A DNA stretch of 64,000 nt from a virus. The notes beneath the pieces were generated by a model. That model made no database searches and was not told where the DNA came from. It saw only the letters and a program-made list of their open reading frames with translations. The position numbers and the translations under genes were made by a program. This document shows, piece by piece, positions 31,109-39,100 of the stretch (the first letter of the stretch is position 1; the number at the start of each line of letters is the position of its first letter). The stretch covers positions 1-64,000 of the IMG/VR virus record IMGVR_UViG_3300042332_000715. One strand, given 5' to 3'.

Positions 31109-32329
31109 ATGTTCACATTCTTTGTCCAGCAAGATAAAAAGCCGTTGGCTTTAGTACCTGACTGCCGCTCCTGCGGACTGGCTCTCAAATGCCAGAACCC
31201 AGTTCTAAAAGCCGTCAAACGACCGTCTAAGACGGTCATCGTCGTAAATGGACCTAACGAAGATCTTCCCGATGGGGTAAAACACCAGAAGCGGCTCGCA
31301 GCCGCTTTAGAGAAGGCTGGGCTGTCGATACACGACTACAGTATCGTACCAGCAATCGCTTGCCCAGGCGATAAGCTGAACCCGAAAGTCCAGTATTGGA
31401 AGTATTGCCAACCCCTAATGATCCAACAAATCAAGGCTTTAGAGCCTGAAAAGATCATAGTGTACGGCAAGCACGCTATCGCTAGCGTGATCGACTGGCT
31501 CTACCGCGAACACGCGGAACTGCCAGATCGTTGGATCGGGCGTAAGATTCCCTGCCGGGAACTGAACGCATGGATCTTACCGATAGGGAATAAGGGTATG
31601 GTGGTCAATCCTGCGGTAGCTCAGACTTGGCTCTATCGCTTTATTAGAGAAGCTGATAGTATCCAAGGTCGTCCATATGACCAAGTGCCGGACTACAATA
31701 AGACAATCAAGATCCTACACGACGCTGAAAGCGTCAAACAGGCATTAGGGGCGGCTAGCCGCTCACCGTTGTCTGCGTTTGACTACGAAACGAATTGCCT
31801 ACGGCCCGAGAAGCCAAAAGCGAAGATCTTCACAGCTAGCGTAGCTTGGCTCGAAGGAACCGAATCGAAGTGCGTAGCCTTCCCGATGAAAGCGGAGTTC
31901 ATCCAGTATTGGATTGAATACTTACTTTCTGATTCGGCGAAAATCGCCGCCAACATGAAGTTCGAGCATCGCTGGTCTAAGAAGCATTTCGGTGTAGACG
32001 TGAAACGTCTTATGTGGGATACGAATCTAGTCGGGCATATGTACGACCCGCAGCCCGGCGTAACTAGCCTGAAATTTCAGGCTTTCCGTGATTTGGGCGT
32101 GCCGTTTTACGCAGGTGAGGTAGAAAAATACTTCACTACGCAAGACGAAGCGGGCTATAATTCTATTCACTTGGCTAACACGCGGTCGCTGCTGGAATAC
32201 AACGCGATTGACTCATTGGCTGAGCTGGACCTGGGGATCTTGCAAATGTATCAATCCCCGATTGGTAGCGAGTTTTGGAGTTCGGCATTGCCGAACAAAC
32301 GGTTTTATACGAAAGGTATGTGGTTATGA
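31109..32329 (+). CDS. UDG-like domain fused to 3'-5' proofreading exonuclease (406 aa)
   Basis: Residues about 1-190 resemble a family-4 uracil-DNA glycosylase fold: Cys pair DCRSCGLALKC, NGPNEDLPDGVKHQKRLAAAL in place of the GExPG...G-x-L-L motif, IVPAIACPGDK, then YCQPLMIQQIKALEPEKIIVYG. The catalytic GE-x-P-G sequence is altered, so glycosylase activity is doubtful. Residues about 215-400 are a DnaQ/Pol I-type exonuclease: AFDYETNCL (Exo I), ANMKFEHRW (Exo II), YNAIDSLAELDL (Exo III). Order and domain content match the front half of SPO1-type polymerases, whose polymerase half is encoded at 20421. Confidence 0.75.
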   Translation: MFTFFVQQDKKPLALVPDCRSCGLALKCQNPVLKAVKRPSKTVIVVNGPNEDLPDGVKHQKRLAAALEKAGLSIHDYSIVPAIACPGDKLNPKVQYWKYCQPLMIQQIKALEPEKIIVYGKHAIASVIDWLYREHAELPDRWIGRKIPCRELNAWILPIGNKGMVVNPAVAQTWLYRFIREADSIQGRPYDQVPDYNKTIKILHDAESVKQALGAASRSPLSAFDYETNCLRPEKPKAKIFTASVAWLEGTESKCVAFPMKAEFIQYWIEYLLSDSAKIAANMKFEHRWSKKHFGVDVKRLMWDTNLVGHMYDPQPGVTSLKFQAFRDLGVPFYAGEVEKYFTTQDEAGYNSIHLANTRSLLEYNAIDSLAELDLGILQMYQSPIGSEFWSSALPNKRFYTKGMWL

Positions 32330-33468
32330 TCCAAGAAATTCGCTACCAAAACGTACAACCGCACCGGCAACGAAGGCTAGCCTTCGAACCCGGCCTGAAC
32401 GTAATCGTCGGTGAAACCGACAAGGGTAAGTCCTCGTTAATTCGAGGACTTCGCTGGCTCGCCTTACATGAGTCCGCTAGCGGACTGATTACCCACGGCG
32501 AAACCGTGATGAAGGTAGGCGTGAAAACGCCTAATGGTACGATCATCCGTTTTAAGGATTCCAAGGAATCGGGCTATAAGCTAGGCGAGGAATACTTCAA
32601 GGCCTGTAAGACGGATCAGCCCAAGGAAGTCCAAGACCGTTTGTCGCTAACCGAGATCAACTTTCAGTCGCAATTCGACTCTATGTTCCTCCTGGCAGCG
32701 ACAGGCGGTCAACGTGCTAAGGAAATCAATAAGCTGGTTGCCTTAGAGGACATCGATCTAGCAACTACGTGGCTCAAATCCAAATCCGCTAAATTAGCTA
32801 CGCTAATGCAGGCGGCAGAGGATAAGATTAGTAAATGTAATGCTGATCTAGGGGCATACGTCGATCTCGACGAACGCCTAAAGATCTATGCTTCGCTACG
32901 CGAAGTCTTTGATAGGATTAGCGAAAATAATACTAGAGCGAGAGCATTAACGCAGTTTATCTGCGAGCTAGAAACTATCGATGGCTTTCTTCGCACAAAC
33001 TTAGCCGCTACGATGCGGCTGGAAAAGCTGATTGCCGCTCTAGAGCGGCTAGAGGCCACCAAAGCCGCTAAAGCGGCTCTAGAATCGCTTGTCAGCGATC
33101 AGAAGGCCGTAGAGTCGCTTCCGCGTCTAGACGCGGCTATCAAAGCGTTAGACGGCTTAATTGCGGTACGCGAAAGACAGTCCAAACTGCAAGTTCTGTT
33201 TGGCGAGCATAGCGTAAACGAAACCCATATTTTCGTATTAAATGGAAAAATTCCTGTTCTAGTGGAGGGTGGATTGGCTATAGTAGAAGCAACAAAGAAA
33301 AAGCGTGAAACGCTTAAAAACATTCTAGGCTCGATACGAGCGGTTCGTGACGAGTTCGATCTAGCCGCTACAGCGGCTAAGGAAACTGAAGCTCGGCTAG
33401 CCGAGCTAGAAAAGCCTACACGCTGTCAAGCGTGCGGGAAATGCGTAATGTACTGCGAAACTTGTTGA
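32326..33468 (+). CDS. Rad50/SbcC N-terminal half with Cys-rich end (380 aa)
   Basis: ATG 32326 overlaps the previous TGA. N-terminal ABC-type ATPase half: IRYQNVQPHRQRRLAFEPGL, Walker A IVGETDKGKSSLIRGL (residues about 27-42), Q-loop FQSQFDSMFLL. A long coiled coil (about 145-360) follows. The protein then ends at CQACGKCVMYCETC, four to five cysteines reminiscent of a zinc hook. Normal Rad50 continues into a second coil and Walker B half. Here those parts are separate genes (34850 and 35058). GGCTAGCC in an 18-bp palindrome is at 33395-33402. Confidence 0.8.
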   Translation: MIQEIRYQNVQPHRQRRLAFEPGLNVIVGETDKGKSSLIRGLRWLALHESASGLITHGETVMKVGVKTPNGTIIRFKDSKESGYKLGEEYFKACKTDQPKEVQDRLSLTEINFQSQFDSMFLLAATGGQRAKEINKLVALEDIDLATTWLKSKSAKLATLMQAAEDKISKCNADLGAYVDLDERLKIYASLREVFDRISENNTRARALTQFICELETIDGFLRTNLAATMRLEKLIAALERLEATKAAKAALESLVSDQKAVESLPRLDAAIKALDGLIAVRERQSKLQVLFGEHSVNETHIFVLNGKIPVLVEGGLAIVEATKKKRETLKNILGSIRAVRDEFDLAATAAKETEARLAELEKPTRCQACGKCVMYCETC

Positions 33469-33472
33469 TCTA

Positions 33473-33565
33473 GATCGATGCTTCCGTGGTGTAATCAAGC
33501 CAACACAGCTTCGGCTAGCCGAAGAAATTACGGGTTGGACTCCCGTAGGCGGCATCGATCTTTTT
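33473..33565 (+). ncRNA. tRNA-shaped structured element with extended stem and U-run
   Basis: Positions 33480-33554 can be laid on a tRNA cloverleaf. Acceptor GCTTCCG/AGGCGGC has 5 of 7 pairs, one of them a wobble. U8 is at 33487. The D-arm is GTGT/ACAC with A14 and A21. The T-arm is ACGGG-TTGGACT-CCCGT. The usual G19-C56 pair is replaced by C19 and G56. T48 can pair with A15. The anticodon arm is the exact palindrome CTTCGGCTAGCCGAAG, which leaves no normal 7-nt loop. Outside, GATCGAT (33473) pairs with ATCGATC (33554-33560), followed by TTTTT. It may be a tRNA relic, a tRNA-like small RNA, or a branched terminator for the Rad50 N-half mRNA. Confidence 0.45.
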
Positions 33566-33581
33566 ATTTGAAAGGGAAATA

Positions 33582-33851
33582 ATGAAAGCATTCGACATTC
33601 AGTTGGAAGAATCCGACTACTACAAGCATTGGCGATTCAAGGTGCATGGATTTTGGTCGAGATCGACCGTATCCGTATATCAATTCCGCAAGATGGACGA
33701 AAACGAAGTATGGGTAGAGCCTACTTTGAACTGGTCTTGCGGTGGCAGGGACTACGAGGAAGAACCTTCTGATTCCCAAGCAGCAAGAAATTTCGCGTCA
33801 GCAATGCTAAAAGCCGCTCAAATACTGGATGAAATCAAGGAAGCAAAGTGA
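33582..33851 (+). CDS. Hypothetical protein (89 aa)
   Basis: A small alpha/beta protein with many aromatic and acidic residues (YYKHWRFKVHGFWSRSTVSVY, ENEVWVEPTLNWSCGGRDYEEEP). No family recognised. AAAGGGAAA precedes the ATG. It overlaps the nuclease gene by 4 bp, so it is probably made with it. Confidence 0.6.
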   Translation: MKAFDIQLEESDYYKHWRFKVHGFWSRSTVSVYQFRKMDENEVWVEPTLNWSCGGRDYEEEPSDSQAARNFASAMLKAAQILDEIKEAK

Positions 33852-34741
33852 ATAAACCAATCCTAATTACCACCAGCGATTGGCATTTGCGTAGCACCGT
33901 TCCGGTGAGTCGCTTGGCCAAATGCTGGTATGCAGTCATGGAACTACGCATCGAGCAACTACGGCAGCAGTATCCAGACGTGCCTATCGCAATCGCAGGC
34001 GATTTATTTGATCGTCCCGATCCGCCTTCCAGTCTAGTATCATGGGCTATTTCCATCTTACAGGGAATGGAGATCTACGCGATTCCAGGGCAGCACGATC
34101 TACCGTATCACCGCTATCAAGCCCGCGACGAGGGTGCTTACGGCGCACTCATAAAGGCCGGAACGATAAAGGACTTGCCTGCTTATCAGTGGACTGTCGT
34201 TGGGAATATGGCTGCTGCGGTCGCTATGTATTCGATGCCTTGGGAGCATTATGCTCCGCCGAAAGAGAGTGCCCTAGAAGGGCCATTTAGATTGGCTTTG
34301 ATGCACAAGTACCTCTGGACGGATGCGAGCAATGCATACGTTGGTGCCGACCAAGATACCCACGTCGTAGGCATGACCGAGCACCTGAAACAATTTGACC
34401 TAATCGCCGTAGGCGATAATCATATTCCGTGGAAAGTTCCCAAGATCGTGAATCACGGTAGCCTATTCTCGATGACTTCCGCCCAGGTGGGGCATGTGCC
34501 CCTCATTGGCGTAGTATACGAGGATGGAACCTACAAGGTGGAACCTTTCCCTGAAATCGACGTACAATGGCAACCAACTGCGATTTCGCAGAAAGTTGAT
34601 TCTGTGTTGGAAAGCCTTTCGACGATGACCGTCGTTACGGCTGGATTCCGTGAAACTATTTCTACTTGGGTGGAGCAGTCCAATGGACAAGAACGAGTCC
34701 TCTACGAAGATCTCCTCGATCATCTCGCATCCAAAGATTAA
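33848..34741 (+). CDS. Mre11/SbcD-type nuclease subunit (297 aa)
   Basis: Phosphoesterase motifs in order: TSDWHLRS (D-x-H), IAGDLFDRPDPP (G-D-x-x-D), PGQHDLPYH (G-N-H-D variant with Gln), LMHKYL, and VGDNHIPWKV, where Mre11 normally has G-H-x-H. The last change (Asp for His) could alter a metal ligand. A C-terminal region follows (from about residue 225), as in Mre11. GTG start at 33848. The nuclease would pair with the split Rad50 proteins to process DNA ends and hairpins, which is notable in a hairpin-rich genome. Confidence 0.85.
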   Translation: MNKPILITTSDWHLRSTVPVSRLAKCWYAVMELRIEQLRQQYPDVPIAIAGDLFDRPDPPSSLVSWAISILQGMEIYAIPGQHDLPYHRYQARDEGAYGALIKAGTIKDLPAYQWTVVGNMAAAVAMYSMPWEHYAPPKESALEGPFRLALMHKYLWTDASNAYVGADQDTHVVGMTEHLKQFDLIAVGDNHIPWKVPKIVNHGSLFSMTSAQVGHVPLIGVVYEDGTYKVEPFPEIDVQWQPTAISQKVDSVLESLSTMTVVTAGFRETISTWVEQSNGQERVLYEDLLDHLASKD

Positions 34742-34874
34742 GTGCCGCAAATGCGGCGAGATTCTGGTAACTTCGCGTAGCGAAGAAACAGTCGAGGAGG
34801 TAGACTGCCCCTTCGACAGAAAAGGTAAATGCGAACTACGAAAGGAAAAGTGCAATTGTCCCTCGATAAACTAA
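34683..34874 (+). CDS. Putative small zinc-finger protein (63 aa)
   Basis: Frame beginning DKNESSTKISSIISHPKIKC with CRKCG near residue 21 and a Cys-rich end (CPFDRKGKCELRKEKCNC). Eight Cys could form two zinc sites. The first 59 bp overlap the Mre11-type gene and the last 25 bp overlap the coiled-coil gene, so its reality rests on the Cys pattern. ATG 34683 chosen; GTG or ATG options upstream fall deeper inside the nuclease gene. Confidence 0.45.
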   Translation: MDKNESSTKISSIISHPKIKCRKCGEILVTSRSEETVEEVDCPFDRKGKCELRKEKCNCPSIN

Positions 34875-35089
34875 AGGCTGAGCTAGCTCAGCATAATGCC
34901 AAGCGTAACCAATTGATCGGCAAGCGTGACACGCTTCTAGATCGACTAAAGAGCGAGTTCGGGTTAAAGTCATTCGCCGAAGCCGAAGCCGAAATCGAGC
35001 GTCTAGACGCTCAGGCAACGGCTGAAATGGCCGAATACGAAAAGCTCAAAAAGGAATATGAGAATGTTAGCACAGGAATGGCTAAATAA
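34850..35089 (+). CDS. Coiled-coil protein, probable Rad50/SbcC coil segment (79 aa)
   Basis: GTG 34850 is preferred (AAAGGA 4 nt upstream; gives QLSLDKLKAELAQHNAKRNQ). Nearly the entire protein is heptad-patterned. It lies just before, and overlaps by 32 bp, the gene for the Rad50 C-terminal ATPase half. It may supply the returning coil of the split Rad50 or be a recombination accessory factor. ATG 34829 is an alternative start. Confidence 0.6.
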   Translation: MQLSLDKLKAELAQHNAKRNQLIGKRDTLLDRLKSEFGLKSFAEAEAEIERLDAQATAEMAEYEKLKKEYENVSTGMAK

Positions 35090-35648
35090 AGTAGCCGACG
35101 ATCTCGCCGAAAGACGGCGTAATCGAGATGCTATTCTAGGCTTACGTGACGCGGCTAGCCGCGAATTGCTGGAGCTATGTGCTACTGAAAATTCGCTGAA
35201 AGCGGTAGATGAACGAGTCAAGGCGTTAGCCTTGCTATGTCAGCAGAACTGCAAAGCAAGTATCGAGGAACTTGTGACTCGATGCTTGGCAGCAGTATTC
35301 CCCGAGAACCGATACCGCTTTAACCTAGTGTTCGAGCGGAAACGGGATCAGACCGAAGCCCGTATCGTCCTCACGGACGGTGACGGGAACGAGTACGATC
35401 CTTTGCGGAATAACGGTGGAGGAGTAGCAGATATAATAGCGTTCGCTCTTAGATTAGCTACGCTAATGTTGAGAGTTCCGCAGCCTGCTAAGGTGCTCGT
35501 CTTAGACGAGCCATTCAGGTGCGTTAGTGCCGATCATAGACAACGAATTGCCGATCTCCTAGTCTCGCTAACAAGCGAGTTAGGGTTTCAGATCATTATG
35601 GTTACTCATATGCGCGAGCTAGCTCGCGGGAATGTTATTGAGCTATAG
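35058..35648 (+). CDS. Rad50/SbcC C-terminal half (196 aa)
   Basis: After a short coil (residues about 1-70), the ABC-type C-terminal lobe is clear: an ARIVLTDGDGNEYDPLRNNGGGVADIIAFAL signature region, Walker B KVLVLDEPFRCVS (about 151-163) and the His loop IIMVTHM. With the N-half at 32326 this makes a complete ATPase from two polypeptides. ATG 35064 is an alternative start. GGCTAGCC at 35153-35160. Confidence 0.85.
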   Translation: MRMLAQEWLNKVADDLAERRRNRDAILGLRDAASRELLELCATENSLKAVDERVKALALLCQQNCKASIEELVTRCLAAVFPENRYRFNLVFERKRDQTEARIVLTDGDGNEYDPLRNNGGGVADIIAFALRLATLMLRVPQPAKVLVLDEPFRCVSADHRQRIADLLVSLTSELGFQIIMVTHMRELARGNVIEL

Positions 35649-35969
35649 ATGCCACCAATCAGACGACATAGGGATTCGCTGCCGGAAGCGGAACGCTTCA
35701 TACCAGCTAGTCCCGAGGAAGCCTTGCTTGTATTCGGTAATCTCGGGACACCCGAGTTTCCGAACTACCAAGTATCGACGGACACGCTACCGGGTTCATT
35801 TGAGCGGTTAGAAGTTTATCGGCTAAGGGCGGAACGCCGGGAGCCGATCTTCAATCCGCACGATAGGAACGATTTTACAGGGGTTGGAATGGCACCTAAG
35901 ACATTCAAAGACCCCATCAAACAAATTCTTCACAACATGGAACAGAGAGAAAAATGTCGAAATCACTAA
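35649..35969 (+). CDS. Hypothetical protein (106 aa)
   Basis: A basic N-terminus (PPIRRHRDSLPEAERF), Pro-rich middle and C-terminal helix. No domain recognised. It starts right after the Rad50 C-half stop and overlaps the glycosyltransferase gene by 16 bp. Confidence 0.5.
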   Translation: MPPIRRHRDSLPEAERFIPASPEEALLVFGNLGTPEFPNYQVSTDTLPGSFERLEVYRLRAERREPIFNPHDRNDFTGVGMAPKTFKDPIKQILHNMEQREKCRNH

Positions 35970-36718
35970 CACCTTTCGTTTGCGTTTGTGCCATTTGGAA
36001 CCATCGCCAAGAATGGACTGAGAACTTGATTCAGTTGTTCTTAGATCAGGATTACGAAGGCCATAAATCATTGTTTCTACTGGACGATAGACCAGGGAGA
36101 TTTGAATCACAAACGCTCGTTAGCGAGCTAGGTACTTTCGTAGGCGTAGAATCGTTCGACGAGCGATTTCCTTGCCTGCCGTGCAAGTACGATAAGATTC
36201 TGTATTGGGCGACAATAGCCGGTATTAGAATGCGTAAAGATCCATACGTTGCAGTTTTAGATGACGACGATCTCTATCTACCCCATTACCTCTCTGACCA
36301 CGCAGCGGTCCTTGAGGAACATCCTTGGAGTTATCCCGCCGAAATCTTCAGCAGTTATGGCGGTAGATTCAATGTGGAGCCAACCGGGGGCCGGTTCTGG
36401 ACTTCCTCCGCCTATCGCCTATCATCGCTGGAAGCGATTGGAGGCTACGGCGATTCGAAGAACATGGCATACGACCAGGGCTTCCTAGATCGAATGGAAA
36501 GGAAATTCGGTAAAGCAGGGACGCCTAAGCGTCCGAACTTTGTGTATAACTGGGATGTGACTTTCGATTCGCACGTATCCGCTGAAGGCGGAAAGACCGA
36601 AAGTGCTTGGTACGATAATTGTCAACCTTCGGTCCCTACGGGACCATTGGTTCCAAAGTACAACGACATTACCATCGAACTACTCAAGAAAGCAAAGGAA
36701 CATCCACTGTGCGTATAG
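35954..36718 (+). CDS. GT-A fold (family 2-like) glycosyltransferase (254 aa)
   Basis: Residues 1-40 give a nucleotide-sugar-binding start (FVCVCAIWNHRQEWTENLIQ, LFLLDDRPG). The D-x-D metal site is VAVLDDDDLYLPHYL (about residues 94-108). The acceptor side has GGRFWTSSAYRLSSLEAIGGYG and DQGFLDRME. Its target may be a glycan or modified DNA base. Its closeness to the deazaguanine cluster makes DNA hypermodification thinkable but unproven. Confidence 0.75.
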   Translation: MSKSLTPFVCVCAIWNHRQEWTENLIQLFLDQDYEGHKSLFLLDDRPGRFESQTLVSELGTFVGVESFDERFPCLPCKYDKILYWATIAGIRMRKDPYVAVLDDDDLYLPHYLSDHAAVLEEHPWSYPAEIFSSYGGRFNVEPTGGRFWTSSAYRLSSLEAIGGYGDSKNMAYDQGFLDRMERKFGKAGTPKRPNFVYNWDVTFDSHVSAEGGKTESAWYDNCQPSVPTGPLVPKYNDITIELLKKAKEHPLCV

Positions 36719-37236
36719 ACATCTACGGCCCTAGCCATTGCAACTACTTCGTTGCTAAAGCAGCGGCCAAATCGATTGATAATGCCATTTCGTTATTCTT
36801 CGGCCAGCCGAAGGAAATACGGTTACACAATCGATGGACAGAAAAGAATACGTTTAACGATGCGATTAAATCGCATTACCAGCATCGAGCCAGCGTGCAG
36901 GCTATTACGCTTGAGGAATCAGATGCGGAAGTATTCTGGTTTGTTCACGAAGATCGCGTACCTACGCTGCCCTTCACGCCTAAGCGTGCTATCAGCATGG
37001 TTAAGGATAAGGTAGTTAGATCTTGGGGTATTTCTGCCGTAAAATTCTGCGAAGTCTACGGATGGCAAGTAGGCGACGTGCTAGAATGTATGGACGAGCC
37101 GATAGTGCTCAAGATCGAAACGATTGACCAATCAACAGGCACCGTCTACGGTGGACGTTGCAATGAATTCCAGCAGGACTTCGGGGCAGTCCAAGAGATC
37201 TTCCCTAATTTCCGATTTAGAAAGGTAGAGCTATGA
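36709..37236 (+). CDS. Hypothetical protein (175 aa)
   Basis: GTG 36709 overlaps the glycosyltransferase stop region by 10 bp; a longer frame upstream lies inside that gene. An alpha/beta start (RIDIYGPSHCNYFVAKAAAK) is followed by acidic beta segments and ends NFRFRKVEL. No family recognised. It precedes the deazaguanine cluster in the same direction. Confidence 0.55.
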   Translation: MRIDIYGPSHCNYFVAKAAAKSIDNAISLFFGQPKEIRLHNRWTEKNTFNDAIKSHYQHRASVQAITLEESDAEVFWFVHEDRVPTLPFTPKRAISMVKDKVVRSWGISAVKFCEVYGWQVGDVLECMDEPIVLKIETIDQSTGTVYGGRCNEFQQDFGAVQEIFPNFRFRKVEL

Positions 37237-37496
37237 GCACAACCGAAGATATTCGCAAATGGTTTGACGATGGAGCAGAGAGCGGCTATGACTTCATGCT
37301 CATCGTATGTCAAGTTAACGGAGACAATCCGTTTCCTATCTACACTTACGTCGCAAATCACGCGCAGCGTATTGCGGAGTATGAGCAGATACAGCATAAA
37401 GTGCTCGAATCATACGATCTCTCGGTCGATATCGACCTTCAGATTAGAATGAAACGAGCGTATTTTGGCATGAATACACCGAATCCGAACGTGTAA
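37233..37496 (+). CDS. Hypothetical protein (87 aa)
   Basis: A small acidic protein (TTEDIRKWFDDGAESGYDFMLIVCQVNGDN) coupled by ATGA overlap to the upstream gene and ending 9 nt before queD. The fold looks alpha/beta; no family recognised. Co-expression with the modification genes is likely from spacing. Confidence 0.6.
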   Translation: MSTTEDIRKWFDDGAESGYDFMLIVCQVNGDNPFPIYTYVANHAQRIAEYEQIQHKVLESYDLSVDIDLQIRMKRAYFGMNTPNPNV

Positions 37497-37505
37497 AGGG
37501 AAACT

Positions 37506-37859
37506 ATGTTACAAGTAGAAAAAACCAAGACATTTTACGCAGCTCACAGCGTAAAATGTTTCGGACCAGAGCACAAGTGCGCTAGAAAGCACGGCCACAG
37601 CTATACCGTAACGGTATGGGCAACTACATACCAAGAAAATCCATTGGAATTTTCGACGCTTGAGCAATCTGTGGATTCTCTAATATCGCAATGGGATCAC
37701 AATGATCTGAATGAGGTCTACCCGAAATTCGACCCTACGGTAGAATTCCTGTGTGTTCGGCTAGCCGAACATTTACTGGATAGCGGAATACCTGTAACTA
37801 AACTTCGCATACAAGAAACTCAATCCTCTGCGGTGGTATGGAATGCGTTTTCTGTTTGA
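37506..37859 (+). CDS. queD: 6-carboxy-5,6,7,8-tetrahydropterin synthase (117 aa)
   Basis: QueD/PTPS signatures: zinc His in FYAAHSVKC and KHGHSYTV, the catalytic Cys ahead of it (CARKHGH), WDHNDLNEV (D-H-x-x-L-N) and a C-terminal ETQSSAVVW with the conserved Glu. Converts 7,8-dihydroneopterin triphosphate (made by FolE) to CPH4, the second step towards preQ0. GGGAAACT precedes the ATG. It overlaps the transglycosylase gene by 17 bp. GTTCGGCTAGCCGAAC is at 37755-37770. Confidence 0.92.
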   Translation: MLQVEKTKTFYAAHSVKCFGPEHKCARKHGHSYTVTVWATTYQENPLEFSTLEQSVDSLISQWDHNDLNEVYPKFDPTVEFLCVRLAEHLLDSGIPVTKLRIQETQSSAVVWNAFSV

Positions 37860-38445
37860 TGTTTCCAAGGCCAAAGAGCAGTCGTTGATTCCTATACTCA
37901 CCGCAGGGCAGTTAATAACGCCTTTGACTAGGTACAGGAAATGGATGGACGTGTACGCCATTGATAACGGCTGTTACGGAGGACTGCGAGAAAAGGATTT
38001 TCTTTCTTTATTGAGACGGGAAGATACAAATAAAGCATCGTGCTTATACGTTACTTGCCCTGATGTAGTCGGAGATGTAAAGGCGACTCTAGCCTCTTTT
38101 GCTGTATGGAATCCACGCATACTTGATCTAGGGTTCAAGACCGCCTATGTAGCACAAGATGGAGCTACCATAGCAAATACGCCTTGGGATGAATTTACCG
38201 CTTTATTTCTAGGTGGTAAAGATCCTTGGAAAGACAGTCTAGAGGCTAAGGCATTAGTTAGGGAATCCGTAGTGAGGGGTAAACATACGCACATAGGGCG
38301 TGTAAACGCCCTTGATCGATTCATCCGATATTCTGAACTGGGTGCCCATACGTGCGATGGAAGCGGCGTGAGTCGCTATCCTAACGCAAAGCTACCCCAA
38401 TTCCTACCTTACCAAATCAAGCGATATGAACAACCAAATACCTGA
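37843..38445 (+). CDS. dpdA: DpdA-like DNA guanine transglycosylase (200 aa)
   Basis: Phage DpdA proteins are short TGT-like barrels that replace guanine in DNA by a 7-deazaguanine. Family wording is visible: YAIDNGCYGG (Asp 41), YVTCPDVVGDVKATL (Asp 74), AYVAQDGA (Gln-Asp 105-106), LFLGGKDPWK (Gly-Gly, Lys 130), HIGRVNALDRF (Arg 153) and HTCDGSGVSRYP (Asp 172). These correspond to the nucleophile, base-recognition and DNA-binding positions. It lacks the tRNA-TGT zinc site. Embedded among preQ0 synthesis genes, it is most likely the DNA-modifying enzyme. Confidence 0.85.
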   Translation: MRFLFDVSKAKEQSLIPILTAGQLITPLTRYRKWMDVYAIDNGCYGGLREKDFLSLLRREDTNKASCLYVTCPDVVGDVKATLASFAVWNPRILDLGFKTAYVAQDGATIANTPWDEFTALFLGGKDPWKDSLEAKALVRESVVRGKHTHIGRVNALDRFIRYSELGAHTCDGSGVSRYPNAKLPQFLPYQIKRYEQPNT

Positions 38446-39100
38446 AAACTATTCTAACCTAAAGAACGTTCTGGACGTTCACAGCATTTTCTACACCATC
38501 CAAGGCGAAGGTCCGTATGCCGGACATCCCGCCATATTTATCCGGCTAGCCGGATGTAATTTACAATGTCCTAACTGCGATACTGACTACACATCCAAAC
38601 GGATAGCCTACTCGGTATCCGAGTTAGCTACAATAGTAGATGGTTTAGGGGAATTGCATAACTGCCTTCTAGTAGTCATCACGGGAGGGGAGCCATTACG
38701 CCAAGCCGCAACAATAGACTTAATCGAGCAGTTTATTATTTGGGGTATGGTAGTGCAAATAGAAACTAACGGCATGTACCCAATAGCGGACTTACCAGAA
38801 GAAACTACTATCGTATGTAGTCCAAAGACGAGCCGCATACATGAATCATTACTAAACAATCCTGCGGTACACTTTAAGTACGTTGTCCGCGAGTTTGAAG
38901 TAGATGGAAACGGATTGCCTTCGTTAGTCTTAGGCAAAAAAGTAGCTATGCAAAAACCTAAAGGCATGATCTGGCTGCAAGCTGAGGACGAGAAAGACGA
39001 AGAAAAAAATCGCAAAAACCTGCGATACGTCGCAGATCTGTGTGTAAGATATGGGTACAGATTTTCTGTTCAGTTACATAAACTAGGAGGATTGGAATGA
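38426..39100 (+). CDS. queE: 7-carboxy-7-deazaguanine synthase, radical SAM (224 aa)
   Basis: IQGEGPYAGHPAIFIRLAGC is the QueE opening. The [4Fe-4S] cluster motif is CNLQCPNCDTDY (C-x3-C-x2-C). The SAM-binding VITGGEPLRQ and a C-terminal YGYRFSVQLHKLGG are also typical. Converts CPH4 to CDG. Overlaps dpdA by 20 bp and queC by 4 bp (ATGA). ATCCGGCTAGCCGGAT lies at 38540-38555. Confidence 0.92.
   Translation: MNNQIPENYSNLKNVLDVHSIFYTIQGEGPYAGHPAIFIRLAGCNLQCPNCDTDYTSKRIAYSVSELATIVDGLGELHNCLLVVITGGEPLRQAATIDLIEQFIIWGMVVQIETNGMYPIADLPEETTIVCSPKTSRIHESLLNNPAVHFKYVVREFEVDGNGLPSLVLGKKVAMQKPKGMIWLQAEDEKDEEKNRKNLRYVADLCVRYGYRFSVQLHKLGGLE

Noticed and set aside
33480-33554. Ordinary functional tRNA gene
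   Set aside because: The anticodon arm is a palindrome without a 7-nt loop and the acceptor stem has two mismatches, so decoding function cannot be supported.
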